The notes under the pieces are model-generated. The model was not told where the DNA came from. It worked only from the letters and a program-made list of their open reading frames with translations, and did no database searches. A DNA stretch of 64,000 bases from Amycolatopsis sp. CA-230715 (GTDB lineage: Bacteria > Actinomycetota > Actinomycetes > Mycobacteriales > Pseudonocardiaceae), in the NCBI RefSeq assembly GCF_018736145.1, contig NZ_CP059997.1, forward strand, positions 9,175,501-9,239,500, given 5' to 3'. Below are positions 8,942 to 16,940 of the stretch, piece after piece. Numbering within the stretch: position 1 is the first letter of the stretch; each line of letters starts with the position of its first letter. Both the position numbers and the translations under genes were made by a program.

Positions 8942-10569
8942 CCGCGCTGCTGGAGGTCCGCGGCCTCGGCATCACCTACCGCACCGCGGGCGGCGACGTG
9001 CCCGCCGTGCACGGCGTCGACCTGCGCCTCGACCCCGGTGACACGCTCGGTGTCGCGGGGGAGTCCGGCTCGGGGAAGTCCACGGTCGCGATGAGCGTGC
9101 TGCGCCTGCTGCCGAAGACCGCGAAGGTCACCGGCGAGATCCTGCTCGACGGCGAGGACGTCACCACGATGAAGTGGGGCAGGCTCCGCGCCGTTCGCTG
9201 GGCTGAGGCGTCGGTGGTGTTCCAGGGCGCGATGCACGCGCTGAACCCGGTGCGCCGCATCGGCGACCAGATCGCCGAGCCGATCCGGATCCACGCCCCG
9301 AGCGGGAAGGCGCCGACCGACGCGCAGCTCAAAGCGAGGGTGGCCGAGCTGCTCGAACAGGTTGACCTGCCGCCCTCGCGCGCCGGGGCGTACCCGCACG
9401 AGCTGTCGGGCGGGCAGAAGCAGCGCGTGATGATCGCGATGGCGCTGGCGTGCGAGCCGAGGCTGATCATCGCCGACGAGCCGACCACCGCGCTCGACGT
9501 GATCGTGCAGGCCCAGGTTCTCGACCTGATGAGCAGGCTGGTCGCCGAGCGCGGGATCGGGCTGATCATGATCAGCCACGACCTCTCGGTGCTCGCGGCC
9601 ACCTGCGCCGAGATCGCGGTGATGTACTCGGGGAAGATCGTCGAGCAGCGGCCCGGCCGCGAGCTGATGGCGTCGCCGCGGCACGAGCACACCAAGGCGC
9701 TGGCCGCGGCGTTCCCGACCGTCGGCGACCCGGTGTCGCGGTTCGCCCCGGCGACCAGCACCCCGTTGCCGCCCGAACCCGAGCACAAGCCCTCCTCGGA
9801 CGCGCTGCTCGTCGCCGAGGACCTCAAGGTCGGCTTCCGGGACCGCAAGGGCGCCATGATCAAGGCGGTCGACGGGGTGGATCTCGAGGTCCGGCGCAAC
9901 GAGATCGTCGCGCTCGTCGGCCAGTCGGGGTCGGGGAAGACCACGCTCGCGCGCACCATGCTCGGCCTCCAGAAGCCGACCTCGGGCCGCGTGCTCTACG
10001 ACGGCTCGCCGGTCCCGTCCTCCGGTGCGGGGCTCAAGGCGTACCGGCGCCAGGTTCAGCTGGTGCTGCAGGATCCGACGAGCGCGTTGAACCCGCGGCA
10101 CAGCGTGTACGAAGCCGTCGCCGAGGGCCCGCGCATCCACGGATTGGCAGGAGACGAACGGGAAATCGTGCGCGCCGCACTGGAAGCGGCGGAACTGCGG
10201 CCGGCGGAGCGGTTCATGCCCCGCCTGCCGCACGAACTGTCCGGCGGGCAGCGCCAGCGCGTGGTGATCGCGGGCGCGCTGGCGTTGCGGCCCAGCGTGC
10301 TGGTGGCCGACGAACCGGTGGCCTCGCTCGACGCGTCCGTCCGCGGCGAGATACTCGGCCTCCTGCTTCGCCTGCGCCGCGAGCTGGGCCTGGCGGGCCT
10401 GGTGATCACGCACGACCTCGGCCTCGCGTGGAACATCGCCGACCGGGTGGCCGTGATGTACCGCGGTCAGCTCGTCGAACTGGGCACCGTCGACGAGGTC
10501 CTGCTCGACCCGAAGCACGACTACACCAAGTCATTGCTCGCGGCGTTGCCCGGCGGTACCGCGGCCTAG
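8938..10569 (+). CDS. Fused dual ABC ATPase (DppD-DppF type)
   Basis: 543 aa with two complete nucleotide-binding domains in one chain. Domain 1: Walker A GESGSGKST near 40, signature LSGGQKQRV near 160, Walker B LIIADEPTTALD. Domain 2: Walker A GQSGSGKTT near 325, signature LSGGQRQRV near 435, Walker B VLVADEPVASLD. Most bacteria encode the two ATPases of peptide importers separately; the fusion is common in actinobacteria. It powers the two permeases encoded just upstream, and its GTG start overlaps the preceding stop. A short GC hairpin follows the gene. Confidence 0.93.
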   Translation: MTALLEVRGLGITYRTAGGDVPAVHGVDLRLDPGDTLGVAGESGSGKSTVAMSVLRLLPKTAKVTGEILLDGEDVTTMKWGRLRAVRWAEASVVFQGAMHALNPVRRIGDQIAEPIRIHAPSGKAPTDAQLKARVAELLEQVDLPPSRAGAYPHELSGGQKQRVMIAMALACEPRLIIADEPTTALDVIVQAQVLDLMSRLVAERGIGLIMISHDLSVLAATCAEIAVMYSGKIVEQRPGRELMASPRHEHTKALAAAFPTVGDPVSRFAPATSTPLPPEPEHKPSSDALLVAEDLKVGFRDRKGAMIKAVDGVDLEVRRNEIVALVGQSGSGKTTLARTMLGLQKPTSGRVLYDGSPVPSSGAGLKAYRRQVQLVLQDPTSALNPRHSVYEAVAEGPRIHGLAGDEREIVRAALEAAELRPAERFMPRLPHELSGGQRQRVVIAGALALRPSVLVADEPVASLDASVRGEILGLLLRLRRELGLAGLVITHDLGLAWNIADRVAVMYRGQLVELGTVDEVLLDPKHDYTKSLLAALPGGTAA

Positions 10570-10581
10570 CCGGACGGGGCG

Positions 10582-10603
10582 GCGGCGGTACCGGAACCGC
10601 CGC
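10582..10603 (+). terminator. GC-rich hairpin after the ABC operon
   Basis: GCGGCGGT (10582-10589) pairs with ACCGCCGC (10596-10603) around a 6-nt loop. There is no T run, so termination is only a possibility. Confidence 0.35.
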
Positions 10604-10648
10604 TGCCGTCAGGGTCAAGAGTGGCGAAGTGTAATCTCCTACTTCAAC

Positions 10649-12241
10649 ATGGCCACCACTATTGACCCCAGCACGGCGGGCTCCGACACGCAGCAGGCGG
10701 AGACGGTCCGTGTTCGCGTTCCCTCCCGTTTCCCGTACCGAACCATCGCGATGGGCACCATCGGCAGCACGCTGCTGATGATCGGCGCACTCGGCGCGGC
10801 GGGCGTACTCATTCGCGACCCGATCCTCGGGCACGGGCCGATGTCGTGGATCCGCTACGGACACGGCAGGGCGATCGCCAACGGGTTGCTGTACATCGGT
10901 TTCGCGTTGATCGTGTGGGCGTGGGTCCGGCTCGGCCGCTACGCGCTCGCGCGCCGGATCGGCAGCAAGCCGATCCTGGCCGCGGCGGGCTGCTGGATGG
11001 CGCCGCTGCTGATCTCGCCGCCGCTGTTCACCAGGGACGTGTTCTCCTACCTCGGGCAGGGCGCGCAGCTGCTCTACGGCCTCGACCCGTACCAGCACGG
11101 GCCCGCCGAGCTCGAGGTGCTGCCGAACGTGGTGCAGAACGTGCACCAGGTGTGGCAGACCACGCCCGCCCCGTACGGGCCGCTGTACCTGCTGATCTCC
11201 AAGGGCGTCGTCGCGGTCACCGGGGACAACCTGATCCTCGGCGTCATCCTCACCAGGGTCATCCTGCTGCTCGGGCTCGCCATGACGCTGTGGGCGCTGC
11301 CCCGGCTCGTGCGCCACCTCGGCGGCAACCTGCCGATCACGCTGTGGCTCGCGGTGGCCAGCCCGATGATGGTGATCCACCTCTTCGGCGGCCCGCACAA
11401 CGACCTGATGATGATCGGGTTCCTCACCGTCGGCGTGGTGGCCGCGCTCGAACGCAAGTACCCGGTCGCGGTCGTGCTCATCACGGTGGCGATGCTGATC
11501 AAGGCGACCGCCGCGATCGCGCTGCCGTTCCTGGTGTGGATGTGGGCGAAGAACCTCAAGGGCAGTGAAAACGGCGTCAGGTTCAAGAACTTCGTCAAGG
11601 CGGGTACCGCGTCGGTGGCGATCTTCGCCCCGGTGTTCGTGGCGGGCACCTGGGTGGCGCTCGGCTCGTTCAACCTCGGCTGGGTCGCCGGTCTGAAGGC
11701 ACCGCAGCTCATCGCGAACTGGCTCAACCCGCCGACCGGCGTCGGCGAGGTGTTCTACACGCTCGTCCACCTCGTGGTGAACGTGCAGTCGTCGCCGTTC
11801 GTCACGGTCGCCCGTTTCATCGGCATGGGCGTGCTCGCGGTGTTCGTGGCGCGGCAGTGGTGGCTCGCCAGGGTGGGCGGCACCGAGGCGGTCCTGCGCG
11901 CCGCGATCAGCCTGCTGTCGGTGTCGATCCTGTTCCCCCCGACGCTGCCGTGGTACTTCACCTGGGGCTTCGTGATCCTGGCCGCGTTCAAGTGGCGGCA
12001 GCGGCACCTCGCCGTCGTGGTGGCGGTGTCGGTGTTCCTGGTGCTGGTGTACTACCCGACCGGTGAGCAGGCGCTGTACGACTGGTGGTTCATCGCGGGT
12101 GTCGTGGCCGTGAGCGTGTACGCGGCCGCTTCGTTGCTGCGCCCCGATCCGCTGGGACTGGTCGCGGCGTTCAAGAAGCAGGCGGCACCGGCGAAAGCCC
12201 CGTTCTTGACCGAATCGGCGAAGACAGAACACGCCGAATAG
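10649..12241 (+). CDS. mptB: Polyprenol phosphomannose-dependent alpha-1,6-mannosyltransferase
   Basis: 530 aa, with about 12 or more membrane helices after a 30-residue cytoplasmic tail. This is a GT-C type glycosyltransferase: the conserved acidic loop follows helix 3 (PPLFTRDVFSYLGQG), and GLDPYQHGP and APYGPLYLL are conserved extracytoplasmic pieces of the MptA/MptB family. In Corynebacterium MptB extends the alpha-1,6-mannan backbone of lipomannan on the outer membrane leaflet with polyprenyl-phosphomannose. It stands alone between the importer operon and a small secreted-protein operon. Separation from MptA rests on overall similarity of the conserved segments, so the paralogue could be confused. 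Confidence 0.85.
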   Translation: MATTIDPSTAGSDTQQAETVRVRVPSRFPYRTIAMGTIGSTLLMIGALGAAGVLIRDPILGHGPMSWIRYGHGRAIANGLLYIGFALIVWAWVRLGRYALARRIGSKPILAAAGCWMAPLLISPPLFTRDVFSYLGQGAQLLYGLDPYQHGPAELEVLPNVVQNVHQVWQTTPAPYGPLYLLISKGVVAVTGDNLILGVILTRVILLLGLAMTLWALPRLVRHLGGNLPITLWLAVASPMMVIHLFGGPHNDLMMIGFLTVGVVAALERKYPVAVVLITVAMLIKATAAIALPFLVWMWAKNLKGSENGVRFKNFVKAGTASVAIFAPVFVAGTWVALGSFNLGWVAGLKAPQLIANWLNPPTGVGEVFYTLVHLVVNVQSSPFVTVARFIGMGVLAVFVARQWWLARVGGTEAVLRAAISLLSVSILFPPTLPWYFTWGFVILAAFKWRQRHLAVVVAVSVFLVLVYYPTGEQALYDWWFIAGVVAVSVYAAASLLRPDPLGLVAAFKKQAAPAKAPFLTESAKTEHAE

Positions 12242-12258
12242 CGCCCTTTTCCGGGCGC
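12241..12258 (+). terminator. Hairpin overlapping the mptB stop codon
   Basis: GCGCCC (12241-12246) and GGGCGC (12253-12258) can pair around TTTTCC. The stem is short and lacks a downstream T run. Confidence 0.3.
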
Positions 12259-12301
12259 GACCGTGTTGAATGCCGTCGAGGGTCCCGATCAGGAAGCGAC
12301 G

Positions 12302-13360
12302 GTGTTTTCGATGCGCATCGGTTCACGGTTACTCCGCGCGGCAGCGGTGGTGCTCGGCTCCGCCACGGTGCTGGCGACGATGGTCGTCCCGGCCGAGGCG
12401 GCCGGTTTCGCCTGGACGCCGACCCCGACGGGTTCGGACGCGAGGCTCCGCGGCCTGTCCGCGGTTTCGGCGAGCGTCGCCTGGGTGTCGGGGAGCAAGG
12501 GCACGATCCTGCGCACGGTCGACGGGGGCGCGCACTGGGCGCAGGTCGCCCCGCCTGGCACCGCCGGACTCGACTTCCGCGACATCGAGGCCTTCGACGC
12601 GCAGCACGCCGTGGCGCTGTCGATCGGTGAAGGCGAAGCGTCCCGCGTCTACCGCACCGCCGACGGTGGCCGCACGTGGGCGGAGTCGTTCCGCAACACC
12701 GATCCGAAGGCCTTCTACGACTGCGTCGCGTTCTTCGACCCGTGGCGCGGGCTCGTGATGGGTGACCCGGTGGACGGCAAAATCCAGCTACTGGCCACAG
12801 TGGACGGTGGGCGGCACTGGCAGCCGATGCCGAAGCGGCTCCTGCCCGACGCGCAACCGAACGAGGCGGGATTCGCCGCGAGCGGGCAATGCCTGACCAC
12901 CCGCGGCCCGTTCGACGCGTGGATCGGCACCGGCGGCGGCGCGACCTCGCGCGTGCTGCACTCGTCGAACGGCGGCCTCACCTGGCGCGCGGCGACCACC
13001 CCGATCGCGAGCAGCGCGTCCGCGGGCGTGTTCGCCACCGGGTTCACCGATCCCCGGCACGGGCTGGCGATCGGCGGTGACTACGCCGCACCGTCCAATC
13101 CCGCTCCGGCGCTCGCCGTGACGCGCGACGGCGGCCGCACCTGGAAACCGACCGAGGACGCACCCGACGGCTACCGGTCGGGGCTCGCCTGGCGCGGCCG
13201 GAACACCGCGATCGCGGTCGGCCCGACCGGCACCGATGTCAGCACGGACGCCGGGCAGCACTGGCGGCTCGTCGACACCGGCAGCTTCGACACCGTCGAC
13301 TGCGCACACGGCGCGTGCTGGGCCGCGGGGGAGAAGGGCAGGGCCGCCCGATCCGCATGA
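12302..13360 (+). CDS. Secreted BNR/YCF48-like beta-propeller protein
   Basis: About 352 aa. A signal peptide (RLLRAAAVVLGSATVLATMV, cleaved near AEA) precedes at least six Asp-box repeats of the form DGG-x-x-W: TVDGGAHW, TADGGRTW, TVDGGRHW, SSNGGLTW, TRDGGRTW and STDAGQHW. Such repeats build a beta-propeller, as in YCF48/HCF136-like and sialidase-like proteins, though catalytic sialidase residues are not evident. I prefer GTG 12302, which sits 7 bp after AGGA; ATG 12311 is an alternative. The stop overlaps the ATG of the downstream lipoprotein, which suggests a shared extracytoplasmic role. Function unknown. Confidence 0.8.
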   Translation: MFSMRIGSRLLRAAAVVLGSATVLATMVVPAEAAGFAWTPTPTGSDARLRGLSAVSASVAWVSGSKGTILRTVDGGAHWAQVAPPGTAGLDFRDIEAFDAQHAVALSIGEGEASRVYRTADGGRTWAESFRNTDPKAFYDCVAFFDPWRGLVMGDPVDGKIQLLATVDGGRHWQPMPKRLLPDAQPNEAGFAASGQCLTTRGPFDAWIGTGGGATSRVLHSSNGGLTWRAATTPIASSASAGVFATGFTDPRHGLAIGGDYAAPSNPAPALAVTRDGGRTWKPTEDAPDGYRSGLAWRGRNTAIAVGPTGTDVSTDAGQHWRLVDTGSFDTVDCAHGACWAAGEKGRAARSA

Positions 13361-14292
13361 CGGCGCGCTTCCGTCTGGTGGCCGGTTTCGTGGGACTGGT
13401 CACCGGATGCGCTCTGCTGTCCGGATGCACGACGGGCCGACCCGATCGCACCGAGCAAGCGGAGCGGCTGAAGGCCGAGGTTTCCGTGCTGCCTGGCGTG
13501 GCGAGACTCGACGTGAACTACACCAACGACTTCGAAACCGGTGCCCGTATCGGACTCTCCGTCTACGTGCCCGCGGCGACCGAACCGCAGATCATGGCGA
13601 TCGCCCAGCGCATAACGGACATCACGCGCGGACAGTTCGACGGGTACCAGCAGAAGACCGAATTCGCCGTCGGCAACCGTGCCGAGGTGACGACCGGGGC
13701 CGAACCGGATCCGCGGCAGGTGGCGGAGCAGGTCCGGCGGCTCCGGCAGATCAGCTCGGCGCTTCCGACGGCCGAGATCACCTGGAACGGCCGCAAACTC
13801 GACCTGCGCGATGCGCCTGTGGCCGCGGTGTCCCTGGCCGCCGTGCGTACTGGCCTCGCGGGCGAACCCGCGCGGGTCACGGTCTTGACGCAGGACGCCG
13901 GGCCGTCGTGGGAGGTCGATTTCCCGTTCACCGCCGAACAGGAACGACAGCTCGCGGAACAGTTGACCGCATTGCCGGTCGAGGTGAGCTTCGTGGCTCT
14001 GGAGAAGGGTTTCCTGTCGCATGTGAACGTGGGGGTGCGCGATCCGGCGAAGGCCTACGCGGACCTCGCGACGGCGATCGCGGCCCTGCACGCGACGCCT
14101 GCGCACCCGGTCCACCTGACCTGGCACCGGGACGGGGAGAAGGACAACGGGCTGAAATTCGCTGGTGATGTGTACGTGGCCGGTTGCGAAGATCCCCGCA
14201 CGACAGGCGGACAGGATCCCGGGAAGTACTACACGCCGGACGCCATCGAACTCCAGGGTCGTTTGCGCGCCGAATTCAGCGCCTGCCGGTGA
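13357..14292 (+). CDS. Predicted lipoprotein of unknown function
   Basis: 311 aa. It starts with a lipoprotein signal: a short basic N-terminus, a hydrophobic core and the lipobox LLSGC, with Cys near residue 27, so the mature protein should be lipid-anchored on the outer face of the membrane. The rest is soluble and contains two similar alpha/beta segments that resemble a duplicated ferredoxin-like fold, but I cannot place it in a named family. The ATG overlaps the stop of the BNR-repeat protein gene by ATGA. It converges with the PPOX gene, whose stop begins 2 bp further on. Confidence 0.7.
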   Translation: MTARFRLVAGFVGLVTGCALLSGCTTGRPDRTEQAERLKAEVSVLPGVARLDVNYTNDFETGARIGLSVYVPAATEPQIMAIAQRITDITRGQFDGYQQKTEFAVGNRAEVTTGAEPDPRQVAEQVRRLRQISSALPTAEITWNGRKLDLRDAPVAAVSLAAVRTGLAGEPARVTVLTQDAGPSWEVDFPFTAEQERQLAEQLTALPVEVSFVALEKGFLSHVNVGVRDPAKAYADLATAIAALHATPAHPVHLTWHRDGEKDNGLKFAGDVYVAGCEDPRTTGGQDPGKYYTPDAIELQGRLRAEFSACR

Positions 14293-14293
14293 G

Positions 14294-14701
14294 TCACCGG
14301 CTGGACCAGCCCCGCCACCGGGTGACCTCGGTGCGCACCACGGCACCTTCCGGCGGGTGCTCGCGGTACTGCTCGTACTTCTCGCACAACCAGGACACGG
14401 GTTCCGCGCGAGCGTCCTCGTCGACGATGGACGCGGTGCCGTCGGCGCGCACCCACCACAGGTTCGCCCAGTCCTCGTCGTAGGCGTCGGCGAGGAACAC
14501 GACGGCCGGGTTCTCCGCGATGTTGCGCAGCCGCCGCAGATCCGTGCTGCGCTTCGGTTTGTGGTCGACGGCGAACACGATCACGTCACCGCGTACGGCG
14601 AAGGTCACCGGCACCAGGTGCGGGACTCCCGCCGCGTTCGCCGTGGCGAGCCTGGCGACGCGCGAATTCGTGAACAGGGCGCTGGCCTCCGTCGGATCCA
14701 T
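14294..14701 (-). CDS. PPOX-class F420-dependent oxidoreductase (TIGR03668-like)
   Basis: 135 aa, one split-barrel domain. The N-terminus (SRVARLATANAAGVPHLVPVTF) and the KPKRSTDLRRLRNIAENP segment fit the TIGR03668 group of actinobacterial flavin/F420 binding proteins, whose characterised relatives bind coenzyme F420 rather than FMN. The likely role is reduction of small molecules in the cytoplasm; the substrate is unknown. The start lies 5 bp after the stop of the DinB-fold gene upstream, so the two form an operon. Confidence 0.82.
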   Translation of the reverse strand: MDPTEASALFTNSRVARLATANAAGVPHLVPVTFAVRGDVIVFAVDHKPKRSTDLRRLRNIAENPAVVFLADAYDEDWANLWWVRADGTASIVDEDARAEPVSWLCEKYEQYREHPPEGAVVRTEVTRWRGWSSR

Positions 14702-14706
14702 GGCCT

Positions 14707-15315
14707 TCAGCGTAGTGACGGCTCGCGCCCCATGCGGTGCAGCAAGCTGTCCTGCCGCGAACGGCCGGGAGACCCCGTTGGCGGCGCGAAGAACCGGTGC
14801 GTCGTGTCCGCGGCGACGGGGGTTTCCGCGAGTCCGGCGTAGATCTCCTCGAAGCCGTCGTCGAGCCAGCCGAGCAACCCGGGATCGAGCGTATCGTCCG
14901 CACCGACGGCCCTCGCCAAATCCCAGGTGTGCACGATGCTGTCGGCCGTCCGCACGGCGAGGGCCTGGCCTCCGGTGACCCGGCCGAGCGGGTAGTCCAG
15001 GACCCGCGTCAGCGCGCCGGGCGCGGCGAAGGCGTCCGCGCACTCGCGCACCGAGCTTCGGAACGCCCCGACCGGGTCCTCACCGAGCACGTCCCGGTCC
15101 CGCGCGGCGAGGAAACCAGCCGCCGTCCCACCGTCCACAAGGGACACGTAGTTGCGGTTGCCGCCGGTCATGTGGTTCACCAGCGCGCGCACGTCCCATT
15201 CGGCGCACGGCGTCGGCGCGGTCCATTGCGCCGGTCGCACGACCGCCAGCACCCGGTCGAACCCCGTGCTGGCGGCGACGAACCGCGGGATGATGCCGTC
15301 GAACACATCGCTCAT
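14707..15315 (-). CDS. DinB-fold TIGR03086-type metal-binding protein
   Basis: 202 aa. Shows the DinB/MDMPI pattern of three conserved metal positions: His in VNHMTGG near 50, and a second cluster VHTWDLARAVG near 142. TPCAEWDVRALVNHM is the family signature. DinB-fold enzymes in actinobacteria often use mycothiol as cofactor, but many TIGR03086 members have no assigned reaction. It is followed within 5 bp by the PPOX gene on the same strand, and the pair may deal with reactive small molecules. Function beyond the fold is not supported. Confidence 0.82.
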   Translation of the reverse strand: MSDVFDGIIPRFVAASTGFDRVLAVVRPAQWTAPTPCAEWDVRALVNHMTGGNRNYVSLVDGGTAAGFLAARDRDVLGEDPVGAFRSSVRECADAFAAPGALTRVLDYPLGRVTGGQALAVRTADSIVHTWDLARAVGADDTLDPGLLGWLDDGFEEIYAGLAETPVAADTTHRFFAPPTGSPGRSRQDSLLHRMGREPSLR

Positions 15316-15365
15316 GCCGACCAGCCTGCCGACGGCCGCCGCCTCGCGCTGGCGGGTTTCCGACC

Positions 15366-16001
15366 TCACGCGACCTCGGGGTCGGCTAGACCGTTCGCGA
15401 GTGTTTCGAGCGCCTCGCGGACGAGCGGGCCGAGCGGGCCTTCCCCGTCGCCCCAGACCCACAGCGTCGTGGCGGCGCCGAGCGCGGAACTGACCGTCGC
15501 GGCGACCAGCCTCGGGTATACGTCGGTCTGCACGTCGGTGCCGGTGCGATCGGCGACCGCGTCGGCGAGCGACTGCTCGGCGACCGCGACCGCGCGCAGC
15601 ATTTCGACCTGCAGCGTGGGCTCGGTCATCATGACCTTCAACCCGGTCATCCACTGCTTGTCCGGCCAGTTTTCCTCGTGGTCGAACTCGTCGAGGACCG
15701 CCGCCGTGAGCGCTTCCCACAACGATTCCTCCGGCGGGCGCGCCCGCAGCGCGTCGGCCATCGCCACGGCGCGATCGATCTGCCGCGCCGAGACGGCTTC
15801 CGCCTTGCTGGAGAAGTAGTTGTTGAACGTGCGAGGGGAAACCCCGGCCGCCGACGCGATGTCCTCGACGAGGACGTTGTCGAAACCACGTTCGATCGCC
15901 AGCCGGATCGCCGCCGAGCTCAGCGCCGCGCGCGTCGCCCGCTTCTTGAGCTCGCGCCGGCCGAGCCCGGCGGTCTTCGGGGCCGACCCGGAAACCTGCA
16001 T
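15366..16001 (-). CDS. TetR family transcriptional regulator
   Basis: 211 aa from ATG 16001, which follows AGGAAC; a longer form from ATG 16025 is possible. The N-terminal helix-turn-helix is clear (VEDIASAAGVSPRTFNNYFSSK, residues about 40-62), with the TFNNYF variant common in actinobacterial TetR proteins. The C-terminal ligand domain is of unknown specificity. It ends 50 bp beyond the start of the DinB gene and lies 36 bp downstream of the S66 peptidase gene, all on the minus strand, so its target is unclear. Confidence 0.88.
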   Translation of the reverse strand: MQVSGSAPKTAGLGRRELKKRATRAALSSAAIRLAIERGFDNVLVEDIASAAGVSPRTFNNYFSSKAEAVSARQIDRAVAMADALRARPPEESLWEALTAAVLDEFDHEENWPDKQWMTGLKVMMTEPTLQVEMLRAVAVAEQSLADAVADRTGTDVQTDVYPRLVAATVSSALGAATTLWVWGDGEGPLGPLVREALETLANGLADPEVA

Positions 16002-16037
16002 GTTCCTGACGCTAGCAGGCAACACGGAAGGTTCCGG

Positions 16038-16940
16038 CTATGCCAGCGCGGGTTCGAGGAGGGTGAGGGTGCCCGCGTCGGCGTCCAGTTCGCCGGGCAC
16101 GCCGAGCGCGAGCGTCGGCGAGCGGGGCACGTGCCCGAACCCGCACTCCCACAGCACCGGCACGCCGAGCGGGCCGAGCCGGTCGAGCATCAGCGTCCGG
16201 ACCCGGTCGAGAGCGCCGCAGCCGTCCCACGAGCCGAGCGCGATTCCCGCGACGCCGTCGAACCACCCGGAGCGCAGCAGCTGCGTCAGCAGCCGGTCGA
16301 GCCGGTACACCGACTCCGTGACGTCCTCGAGCACGGCGATCGCGCCCGCGGCGGGACGGTGTTCGGGTGTGCCGAGGCTGGCGGCGAGCAGGCTGAGGTT
16401 GCCGCCGACGAGCGGGCCGCGCGCCACGCCGTGGCGCAGGGCCTCGACCGACTTCGCGAGCACGGTGGCCTGCTCCGGTTCGAACAGCGTGGCGCGAAGG
16501 TGCTCGGCGGCCGTCGGATCGAACAGCGTGCTCGCGGGCATCGGCGAGAACAAAGTGGACAGTCCTAACCGGACACCGACGGCCTCGTGCAGCGCGGTGA
16601 TGTCACTCGACCCCACGAGCGCTTTCGGCCCGGCCGCGGCCAGTGCCGTCCAGTCGAGGTGGTCGAGCATCCGCATGCTGCCGTACCCGCCGCGCGCGGC
16701 CAGCACCGCGGAGACCGCGGGATCCGTCCAGGCCGCGGTGAACTCGGCCGCCCGGTCCCGGTCGGTACCGGAAAGGTAGCCGAGTTCGGGATGCCGCCCG
16801 CGCACGCACGGTCCCACGCGCACGGTCAGGCCCCAGCTTTCGAGCACGGCGACGCCCGAGTCGACCAGGTCCGGTGGCACCGGCCCCGCGGGCGCCACGA
16901 TCGCCACCGTGCCGCCCGCGGTCAGTCTCGCCGGTTTCAC
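16038..16940 (-). CDS. LD-carboxypeptidase, S66 family
   Basis: 300 aa. Family S66 features: AARGGYGSMRMLD near 85, the nucleophile Ser in GSSDITAL near 110, Glu in LEDVTES near 205 and His in GFGHVPRSP near 270, giving the Ser-Glu-His triad. Members trim the terminal D-Ala from murein tetrapeptides or cleave microcin C-type acylsulfamoyl adenylates (MccF). The GTG start overlaps the stop of the S9 peptidase gene by GTGA. The coupling with another peptidase suggests peptide or murein recycling, or resistance to a peptide-nucleotide antibiotic; the sequence does not decide. Confidence 0.9.
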   Translation of the reverse strand: MKPARLTAGGTVAIVAPAGPVPPDLVDSGVAVLESWGLTVRVGPCVRGRHPELGYLSGTDRDRAAEFTAAWTDPAVSAVLAARGGYGSMRMLDHLDWTALAAAGPKALVGSSDITALHEAVGVRLGLSTLFSPMPASTLFDPTAAEHLRATLFEPEQATVLAKSVEALRHGVARGPLVGGNLSLLAASLGTPEHRPAAGAIAVLEDVTESVYRLDRLLTQLLRSGWFDGVAGIALGSWDGCGALDRVRTLMLDRLGPLGVPVLWECGFGHVPRSPTLALGVPGELDADAGTLTLLEPALA